From NCBI RefSeq assembly GCF_018916875.1, contig NZ_JAHLNO010000029.1, positions 57,945-121,944 on the forward strand: a DNA stretch of 64,000 bases, in the 5' to 3' direction. Position numbers and translations under genes: made by a program. This document shows positions 57,081-64,000 of the stretch, in pieces. This DNA is from Virgibacillus proomii. GTDB lineage: Bacteria; Bacillota; Bacilli; Bacillales; Amphibacillaceae. Positions within the stretch are counted from its first letter, which is position 1, and every line of letters starts with the position of its first letter. A model generated the notes under the pieces. It made no database searches. It saw only the letters and a program-made list of their open reading frames with translations, and had not been told where the DNA came from.

Positions 57081-57407
57081 ATGATTAACCCATTATCTGA
57101 GCCTGAGCCTACATATTTAATTTTGTTGGCACTTTACCAAGGGCCATTGCATGGTTATGGAATAATTAAAGCCATTGAAAATGTAAGTAGAGGAATTTAT
57201 GTTATTGCACCAGGCACATTTTACGACGTGATAAAAAATATTCAGAAGAAAGGGTGGATCAAAACAATAGAAATAGAACCAGGAAGTCGTAGAAAGATAA
57301 CATGTCGTATCACAGATGACGAAAAAGAAGTCCTGCTTGTGGAATATAACAAATATATAAATCTAATTAATATGTCTAAAATAATCCTTAATGAAATCGA
57401 GAAGTAA
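57081..57407 (+). CDS. PadR-family transcriptional regulator (short form)
   Basis: 108 residues from ATG 57081 (INPLSEPEPTYLILLALYQG), with GAGGTG upstream; the open frame extends further 5' without a ribosome site. Winged helix: GPLHGYGIIKAIENVSRGIY...APGTFYDVIKNIQKKGWI. Short PadR (subfamily 1) proteins typically control a neighbouring DUF2812 gene, present here as a relic. Confidence 0.85.
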   Translation: MINPLSEPEPTYLILLALYQGPLHGYGIIKAIENVSRGIYVIAPGTFYDVIKNIQKKGWIKTIEIEPGSRRKITCRITDDEKEVLLVEYNKYINLINMSKIILNEIEK

Positions 57408-57410
57408 TTA

Positions 57411-57995
57411 GTGAAAAAACGTTTCCTGAAAAAAATAGTAAGGGATTTTCTGTATTTACTGAAGAAGAGCAATGGCTTAAACGATGTTGCAAAATGGGTG
57501 GATATTAAAAAAGTATAGCGATGAGGACGAAGACGGATGCTCTTACATTTTTGAACCGATTCAAAAAAAAGATCAAAAAGATGTCATTTATAAGATTGAT
57601 TTCCGTGAATTTAATAGAAAAGAGGATTACCAAGAATATAAAGATCTTTTTGAAGATGCTGGATGGAAATTACTATCAAAAAACCAATCGTATTCCAAAC
57701 ATATATTTTACACATCATCTACAAATAAGCAAAGCGATATTTTTTCTGACGTCCCCTCTTACATAGAACGTGAGAAACGGAAAATGTCAGCATCACTCCG
57801 AGATACAATTATCTGCCTAGTTATTTCTTTCATTTGTTTTATATTACGTTTTATTTTCGACCAATCTTCTTTTTATGGACCCAGCGGCTTGACTTTAATT
57901 ATGAAAAAATGTCGTTGATTATTTTAAACATAGAAAAGCTTATAAATCTCTAATAGGAAAAGAAAATCAACTCAAAAAGCAAACAATATCATAAA
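57411..57995 (+). pseudogene. Multiply frameshifted DUF2812 gene
   Basis: Homologous pieces lie in different frames: FSVFTEEEQW, then LNDVAK, then NGWILKKYSDEDEDG...YSKHIFYT...SASLRDTIICLVISFICFIL (57484-57918), and finally DYFKHRKAYKSLIGKENQLK to 57995. At least three shifts. DUF2812 proteins are membrane partners of short PadR regulators. Dead. Confidence 0.7.
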
Positions 57996-58198
57996 TGGGT
58001 ATATCCACGCGGTGCAAACAAGAAATATCAGGAATGGAATAACTAAACCGAACGTTAAACAGAGAACCTCCCTTGATGGAAAGCATACGTAATTACATCA
58101 TTGATGATCTTCCTAAATTATCCAATTAATGATAGTATAGTAAATAATACCTATATGTTCGAAAAATTAACCATAAAAAAGTTAAGGGGGAGATCCGT

Positions 58199-58405
58199 GT
58201 GTCCATCACGGTACCAGAGTCCATTCGAAGTTCAGCCACGGCGGGAGAGCGTATTCTTTTTAACACGTTAAAAGAATACTTAGATGATGATTATATCATT
58301 TATTATGAACCTGAAATTAATGGGAAAAAGCCAGATTTCTTAATTATTGGGCCTTATTTAGGTTTGCTAGTTTTAGAAGTTAAGGATTATACGATTAATA
58401 TTTAG
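58199..58405 (+). pseudogene. NERD-domain N-terminal fragment
   Basis: 68 residues from GTG with AGGGGGAG upstream: VPESIRSSATAGERILFNTL, YEPEINGKKPDFLIIGPYLG, LLVLEVKDYT then stop. This is the nuclease-related domain at the start of some UvrD-like helicases; the helicase part is missing and another gene starts 17 nt later. Truncation relic. Confidence 0.7.
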
Positions 58406-58422
58406 AAATGGGGAAGGAAATT

Positions 58423-59639
58423 ATGAGTTTTGTCAGAGAAAATACGAGAAATCGTTGGAAGGAACAAATTAAAAGAACTGCCTCTGAGATAAAAGCAAAT
58501 AATGACTTTTCATTTATTGAACGCTTTATAAAGGATAAACGAGTTATACTTCTTGGTGAAAATTCACATGGAATAGCAGACTATTTTACGACCAAAACTG
58601 ACTTAATCCGTTATTTACACCAATATCACGGGTTTAACGTTGTCGTACTTGAAAGCGGTCTTTTAGAAGCAACTCTGTGCAAACAATTTTTAAGCAATGA
58701 CTCCCCTGAGAAACAAATCCAAAATAGCTTATTAGATATATACCATAATGAAGAAATGAAGCCACTCTTTTCCGAGGAATGGGCTCAGTCTATAAAACTT
58801 AGCGGAATGGATCCTCAGCCTACTTATCCTTTAATATCTGATCATATGTTAGATTGGATAAAAGATCATACGGATTATGAGTTATATGAATCTATGAGAA
58901 CCGTTGAAGAACATTATTTTGAATTAGATGCTGAAATGTTGATAAAGATAACAAAATCTTTAAAAACGAGAATGAAGGTTGTCATTCAAGAATATGAAAG
59001 TGTATTAAAATTAATAGATATCAAACGGAAAAACTACACTAATCCTGAAATACAAAGAATGTTTCTATTAATCCAGCGGGGAATGCAAAATAGGTTGCAA
59101 TGGTTACAGGTGAATTTAAAAGGTTATCTGTCCTCTGGGATTCAAAGAGGGTTTAATATGTTTCAAAATTTAGAATGGCTGATGAATCACTATTTTAATA
59201 ATGAGAAGATCATTGTATGGGCTCATAATTTTCATATACGAAAAAGACGCCCCCTTACTGCAAAGTTATTAGGAATTAGATCGGTTGGGTATTGGTTGCA
59301 AAAGAATTACCCGGAAGACTTTTATGCAATTGGTTTTTATGCTGGGAGTGGAGAATTTGCAACGCAATTACGGGTTGAATTAGAGATAGATATTAAGAAA
59401 AAAAACATTATCAATTAGAGACATTACTTTATGAGACATCAGAATCAGACTTGTTTCTTCCATTAGATGTAAAAAATCAAATCAACGATAAAAAAATGTG
59501 GTTTAAAAGAAAATGGTGGTTATTGGAATCGGGATTTTCAGGTCTTTCCCCAATGGTTATTTATCCACAAGATCACTATGATGCAATAATTTTTATACGG
59601 GAAGTGACCTCCCCAAATTATTTAAAACGATCTGAATAA
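58423..59639 (+). pseudogene. Erythromycin esterase-family gene, frameshifted near the 3' end
   Basis: ATG 58423 has GGGGAAGG upstream. The first 331 codons are intact with the active-site signature VILLGENSHGIADYF, ESGLLEAT and VWAHNFHIRKRRP. In an A8 run at about 59398-59406 the frame shifts; homology continues in another frame (LETLLYETSESDLFLPLDVK...WWLLESGFSGLSPM...YDAIIFIREVTSP) to 59639. One base would restore a full-length protein. Family members hydrolyse macrolide lactones, but many have unknown substrates. Confidence 0.7.
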
Positions 59640-59796
59640 TAGGAAAAAAGTAATTGATATTTCGCAAACAGGTTTATTAGTTAACAAAGACTGCAAAAAG
59701 AACATTTCCACACTATGGTTCCGATTACGTATTATATAAATGGTATAGAAGCAATTGGTGACAAAAAGTATTTGACATTGGTTATTTCGATATCAA

Positions 59797-60350
59797 ATCT
59801 GTAATTGATATCTGATACCCAAAAGAACAACAATGGATGACAATATGATAGACCTATTATTTCTACCAGACCTTAAATCAATTGAAACAGCATAAGAAAA
59901 TGAAACTGATATGATGTTTAAAGTGGAAGCGATCGAACCACCTGAACGTTGTCCTGAATGCGGTTTTGACAAACTGTATAAACACAGTTCAAGAAAGCAA
60001 CTAATCATGGACTTGCCCATTCGTTTAAAGCGAGTGGGCTTACAATTAAACCGAAGAAGATATAAGTGTTGTAAATGTAACTCTACCTTTTGGGAACGGC
60101 TTATATCCGTAGATTAAAAACGTAGCATGATCAGAAGATTGATAAAGTTCATTGAGAATCAGTCCATGTTGGATTGCGTCTCGTTCAATTAAGTCATGTT
60201 TGCGTTTGAGAAGGATACATCTCTCACACATAAGAGTGCGTCTTTCTTTTGGAGTCAATCTATCCTTCAGAGACTTTCAATTTGGCTTCCATTCCATTCA
60301 TAAAATTATACGATAAAAAATTAGTAGAACAAGAAAAAGGCGAGGAAGCA
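59797..60350 (+). mobile_element. ISL3-family transposase fragment (N-terminal half)
   Basis: MIDLLFLPDLKSIETA, stop, FKVEAIEPPERCPECGFDKL, HSSRKQLIMDLPIRLKRVGL, RRYKCCKCNSTFWE, then in decayed form MIRRLIKFIENQSM. This is the ISL3 zinc-finger N-terminus and HTH region; the DDE half is missing. Two fragments of this family exist in the window but they are different halves. Confidence 0.75.
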
Positions 60351-60449
60351 TTAAATTAATCTAAACGAATAATTAATCTAGCAATTTCAAAAAATAAAAT
60401 ATATGATGGAATAAAGCTAGACTGCTTTGTAGAGTACATCTATCTTTTA

Positions 60450-60486
60450 ACTGTAGATAATTTCAGCGTATCTACAGTCTTTTTTA
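60450..60486. terminator. Terminator-like hairpin beside the left inverted repeat
   Basis: ACTGTAGATA (60450-60459) with TATCTACAGT (60469-60478), then CTTTTTT. It abuts the 92-bp repeat at 60486. No plus-strand gene ends nearby. Confidence 0.6.
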
Positions 60487-60577
60487 TACTATAGGAAAGT
60501 ATAAAACTTTAGGCTTTATAGTATAAGAAAAACTATAGCTTTCGCCATAAAGACTTGGCGACAAGCCAAGTTTTTCT
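60486..60577 (-). repeat. 92-bp inverted repeat, left copy
   Basis: Reverse complement of 63790-63881 with about four mismatches in 92 bases. It contains the hairpin CTTGGC-TTGTC-GCCAAG and the pairing ATACTATA...TATAGTAT. Together the copies enclose the F420-ligase-like and aldehyde dehydrogenase genes. Confidence 0.9.
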
Positions 60578-60684
60578 ATATTAGTATCAATAAAATTAGC
60601 CCTAGAAAAGAAACACATAGTTTTTAAAGGAGAATAGTATTGAGGCGAGCACCACCTAATTCTAGCTGGTGCCTGACTCCCTAT

Positions 60685-61875
60685 TCATTTCGTATAATTA
60701 TCGAAATATCCTTGGATGTAGATGATTGGTGTGCCTTTGTCACCACTGCCTGAGGTTAAGTCAGATAGTGAACCGATAAGGTCAGTAAGTTTTCTCGGGG
60801 TTGTTCCTTGTGTTTCCATGGAACCTACAAGATCTTCGGCTTTATTATTAATATAGTTGTTAATCGCTTCTTCGAGTTCTTTTCCTCTTAAGTCAGCAAA
60901 ATTATTATCAGCAAGATATTTTAATTTCACTTCGTTTGGAGTACCTTCAAGTCCAGATGTATAAGCTGGTGAGACGACAGGGTCAGCAAGCTCCCAAATT
61001 TTCCCCACAGGATCTTTAAATGCTCCATCTCCGTACACCATCACTTCAATATTTTTTCCGGTTCTTTCTTTCAGCATTTGTTGAATATTGTCTACAATAG
61101 GTTGGCAATTTCTTGGAAAAAGTTTAACATTATTTTCTGCTGATTTATTAGAACCTAAAAGGCCGTAAGCTTCATTATAGCCACTACCATTAATAGATTC
61201 AGTTAAGATGTCATCAAGACTATAAACTCTTTCTGCACCATTGGCCTTTAAGATTTTTTTAGTTCTGAATCGTGAATGAATATCACAGCTTAGCACATTT
61301 TTAGTATAATCTAAAATCGTTTCTGGCTGATTTGAAAAAATCACTTCACATTCCATACCGTATTCTTCCACAATGGATTTATAATAATCGATATAATCAA
61401 TTCCAGTAAAAGGATGCTTTTGATAGCCAAAAAGATCACGGAATTGTTTTTCTGTTAAAACATCTGTCCAAGGATTAACGCTTTTTTCATCAAGCATATC
61501 TAGAGCTACTAAATGATTCCCCACTTCATCAGCTGGATAGCTCAGCATTAAAACAATTTTTTTAGCCCCTTTTGCAATACCGTGGAGACAAATAGCAAAA
61601 CGATTCCGACTTAAAATAGGAAATATTACGCCAACGGTTTCTTCACCAAATTTTGAACGAACATCTTTAGCAATATGATCGATCGTTGCATAATTACCTT
61701 GGGCACGCGCTATGACTGATTCTGTTACAGTAACGATATCTTTATCATTTATTTGGAAACCTTCAACTTCGGAAGCTTTTAATACACTATTGACAACAAT
61801 TTCTTCAATATTGTCTCCTTGATTAATAATTGGACAACGAAGACCTCTAACAACTGTTCCGACTACTCTTTCCAA
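60685..61875 (-). CDS. Coenzyme F420-0:L-glutamate ligase-like protein
   Basis: 396 residues. GLRCPIINQGDNIEEIVVNS, DIVTVTESVIARAQGNY and FGEETVGVIFPILSRNRF match the CofE/FbiB ligase fold (PF01996), whose members add glutamate to F420-0 using GTP. The C-terminal half (SGSGDKGTPIIYIQGYFDNY at the end) is longer than CofE. Bacillaceae are not known to make F420, so the true substrate is probably different. AAGGAGCGAT upstream. Confidence 0.75.
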   Translation of the reverse strand: MERVVGTVVRGLRCPIINQGDNIEEIVVNSVLKASEVEGFQINDKDIVTVTESVIARAQGNYATIDHIAKDVRSKFGEETVGVIFPILSRNRFAICLHGIAKGAKKIVLMLSYPADEVGNHLVALDMLDEKSVNPWTDVLTEKQFRDLFGYQKHPFTGIDYIDYYKSIVEEYGMECEVIFSNQPETILDYTKNVLSCDIHSRFRTKKILKANGAERVYSLDDILTESINGSGYNEAYGLLGSNKSAENNVKLFPRNCQPIVDNIQQMLKERTGKNIEVMVYGDGAFKDPVGKIWELADPVVSPAYTSGLEGTPNEVKLKYLADNNFADLRGKELEEAINNYINNKAEDLVGSMETQGTTPRKLTDLIGSLSDLTSGSGDKGTPIIYIQGYFDNYTK

Positions 61876-62061
61876 TATAATCGCTCCTTAAATAACTAAA
61901 AATAATTCATTTCTATATTGAATATACACGAATAGAGTACTATAAGTAAAATGAATATATAAAAGTGTATATATGATAAGCGGATTAGATTTATATAAAA
62001 TATTATGGAATGTTACGAAAATTGGCAGGACAATGTCGTGTCAGTAAGTTATTTTAATCAT

Positions 62062-62106
62062 AAAAAAAGCTGTGTCTTCTAAGCTAAATGCTTATAGACA
62101 CAGCTC
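62062..62106 (-). terminator. Aldehyde dehydrogenase terminator
   Basis: On the minus strand AGAGCTGTGTCTATAAGC pairs with GCTTAGAAGACACAGCT (two mismatched positions), followed by TTTTTT. It ends the dehydrogenase transcript and separates it from the ligase-like gene. Confidence 0.85.
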
Positions 62107-62115
62107 TTAATGAGA

Positions 62116-63609
62116 TTAATATAGCCCGTCTTTTTCTTCTTTCATACTGATGAAAATATTTTTTGTTTGGGTGTAGGCATCGAGAACACTCTTATATGTT
62201 TCACGACCAATACCTGATTTTTTATAACCACCAAATGGAGCACCAGCTGAGAAGTTAGTATATTGATTCACCCACATGCGACCTGTTTCTACTTTACGGG
62301 ATACACGAAGGGCAGTATTCAAGTCTTTTGTCCATACACCGCCACCAAGGCCGTATTCGGATTCATTTGCTAAACGAATTACTTCTTCTTCTGTTTTAAA
62401 TTTAATAATAGTTGCAACAGGTCCAAAGATCTCTTCTTGTGATACACGCATATGATTAGAAGCATCAGCAAGTATAGTCGGTGCCATAAATACACCATTT
62501 TCTAGGCCGTTTTCTTTGATTTGATAACCACCTGTTATCAATTTAGCTCCTTCTTTTTGACCAAGTTCAACATATTGTAAAATTTTATCAAGTTGTTTTT
62601 GATTGATTTGCGCACCCATTTGCACGCCATCTTCCCAAGGGAGGCCGACCTTAATATTTTCGAAAGCGTCTTTTAATTCGTTAACAAACTTATCATAGAT
62701 GCCTTCTTGAACAAAAATACGTGATCCGGCACTACATACTTGTCCTTGGTTAAATAAAATGCCTAATTGCGCACCTTCAATTGCTCTTTCCCATGGTGCA
62801 TCGTTAAAGAAAATATTTGCAGATTTTCCGCCTAGTTCTAATGTAGATGGTACTAAACGGTCAGCGGCTGCTTTTGCTACTGTATATCCAACTTCTGTTG
62901 ATCCAGTAAATGCTAATTTACTAATACCTTCATGGTGGAGCATATAATCACCTGAATCAGCACCTCTACCAGTAATGACGTTGACAACACCTGGAGGTAA
63001 TACCTGGTCCAATAATTTAGCTAATTCTAATATGCTAAGTGAAGTTGATGAAGACGGATGAATAACAACTGTATTCCCTGCTGCAATTGCAGGAGCAATT
63101 TTCCAAGCAGCCATTAATAATGGGAAGTTCCATGGAATAATTTGACCTACAACACCAATTGGTTCTTTTAAAGTTAATGTTAATGTATCATCATCTAATT
63201 CTTTGGCAGTTCCTTCTTCAGAACGAATAACGCCAGCGAAATAGCGAAAATGATCTGCACTTAATGGAACATCGGCACCACGTGATTCTCTTAGTGGTTT
63301 ACCGTTATCCAATGTTTCAACCATTGCTAAATGATCTGCATGTTCATCGATCAAATCAGCAATTTTAAGAAGTAATTTACTTCTTTCTTCAACGCCGACG
63401 GTTCTCCAAGATTGAAATGCTTTTGTCGCTGCTTCAACTGCTGCATCGACATCAGCATGTGTTGCATCAATCACTTCAGAGAGTTTTTCACCGGTGCTAG
63501 GATTATAGCTAGCTATTTTTCTGCCTTCTGTGCCTTCTACCCATTGGCCACCGATATATAACTTATATGATTTATCAATTCGTTGTTCTGTATTTACTTT
63601 GCTGTTCAT
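62116..63609 (-). CDS. NAD(P)-dependent aldehyde dehydrogenase
   Basis: 497 residues, full length. Catalytic Cys292 in NQGQVCSAGSRIF, general base Glu in LELGGKSANIF, Rossmann GSTEVG, and PWNFPLLMAAWKIAPAIAAG. C-terminal PFGGYKKSGIGRE. A DhaS/AldA-like broad-substrate enzyme oxidising aldehydes to acids in the cytoplasm. GGGGGAG ribosome site. Same direction as the ligase-like gene but with its own terminator. Confidence 0.94.
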   Translation of the reverse strand: MNSKVNTEQRIDKSYKLYIGGQWVEGTEGRKIASYNPSTGEKLSEVIDATHADVDAAVEAATKAFQSWRTVGVEERSKLLLKIADLIDEHADHLAMVETLDNGKPLRESRGADVPLSADHFRYFAGVIRSEEGTAKELDDDTLTLTLKEPIGVVGQIIPWNFPLLMAAWKIAPAIAAGNTVVIHPSSSTSLSILELAKLLDQVLPPGVVNVITGRGADSGDYMLHHEGISKLAFTGSTEVGYTVAKAAADRLVPSTLELGGKSANIFFNDAPWERAIEGAQLGILFNQGQVCSAGSRIFVQEGIYDKFVNELKDAFENIKVGLPWEDGVQMGAQINQKQLDKILQYVELGQKEGAKLITGGYQIKENGLENGVFMAPTILADASNHMRVSQEEIFGPVATIIKFKTEEEVIRLANESEYGLGGGVWTKDLNTALRVSRKVETGRMWVNQYTNFSAGAPFGGYKKSGIGRETYKSVLDAYTQTKNIFISMKEEKDGLY

Positions 63610-63789
63610 TACGAACTCCCCCGCTTTGTGTATAGTTTTCTTATACTGTTTATTTTACTTAGACTTGAAAGTGTTTACAAGAAAATAGCTTGTTGCTAGG
63701 CATTAAGCTGTTTTATTTGGAGAATAGACCTGTTGTAAGCTTTATGAATGGTGAATTGTAGTAAAAAACGAAGGGTGGAAATAACTCTT

Positions 63790-63881
63790 AGAAAAACTTG
63801 GCTTGTCGCCAAGTCTTTATGGCGAAAGCTATCGTTTTTCTTATACTATAAACCATTAAGTTTTATACTTTCCTATAGTAT
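63790..63881 (+). repeat. 92-bp inverted repeat, right copy
   Basis: Partner of 60486-60577 (about 96% identical in inverted orientation). It lies 180 bp upstream of the dehydrogenase gene. The rest of the window to 64000 shows no gene. Confidence 0.9.
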
Positions 63882-64000
63882 CACTAACGTCGCATTAATT
63901 TCGAATGAATATTCAGTTTATATTGTTGGGTTTTAAAATAAAAAATGAAAACATCAAAGCTAAGGTAGTAAACATCCATTTTTTTACTATAGCCTAAGAC

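Overview
The window is a low-GC Firmicute chromosome segment, most likely Virgibacillus, Oceanobacillus or a close Bacillaceae relative. It begins inside gdpP and carries the conserved oriC-proximal order gdpP-rplI-dnaB, purA, walR-walK-walH-walI-walJ-htrA, with rlmH much further on. In Bacillus rlmH lies close to htrA; here about 26 kb of accessory genes, repeats and gene relics separate them.

Layout. 1-13.4 kb: core genes for c-di-AMP turnover, ribosome, replication, purine synthesis and the essential WalRK system with its accessory proteins, broken by about 1.3 kb of repeats between purA and walR. 13.4-13.75 kb: a dense cluster of DnaA-box-like 9-mers. 13.7-39.5 kb: DoxX, an ABC exporter, a relic metallo-hydrolase joined to a broken IS3 element, a TetR/SMR efflux unit with two matching operators, a TetR/SDR pair, a phosphatase, a methyltransferase, a PBP4-type carboxypeptidase, an AAA ATPase, pssA and psd, DedA, a repeat-rich coat-like protein, metA, a dead sortase, guaC, a dead SDR, a frameshifted DUF4188 gene and a PadR regulator. 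39.7-41.2 kb: rlmH followed directly by a decayed large serine recombinase. 41.7-47.7 kb: a high-GC island holding a lactococcin-972-type bacteriocin cluster. 47.8-49.1 kb: IS relics. 49.4-53.05 kb: a compact five-gene operon (Ycf46-like AAA ATPase, DUF1257/Ycf35-like, DUF2997, membrane helix-hairpin-helix protein, radical-SAM protein). 54.3-56.8 kb: a Fur-boxed feoA-feoB-Cys-rich ferrous iron operon. 57-60.3 kb: a gene graveyard (PadR with a dead DUF2812 partner, NERD fragment, frameshifted erythromycin esterase, ISL3 fragment). 60.5-63.9 kb: an F420-ligase-like gene and an aldehyde dehydrogenase between two 92-bp inverted repeats.

Two things stand out. First, the 49.4-53.05 kb operon combines homologues of chloroplast/cyanobacterial Ycf46 and Ycf35 with a radical-SAM enzyme and a membrane HhH protein; two of its proteins end in the same GRxxDF tail, suggesting one complex. 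I know of no established function for it. Second, the bacteriocin island reads as three partial copies of one ancestral cluster (bacteriocin-permease-ATPase-small protein) that decayed in complementary ways, so each gene survives intact exactly once, and each surviving unit keeps the same low-GC leader.

Intergenic space is filled with mosaic repeat families. One (called B here) folds into two hairpins whose stems differ between copies while pairing is kept, and its ends supply the stop codons of psd and a padR gene.
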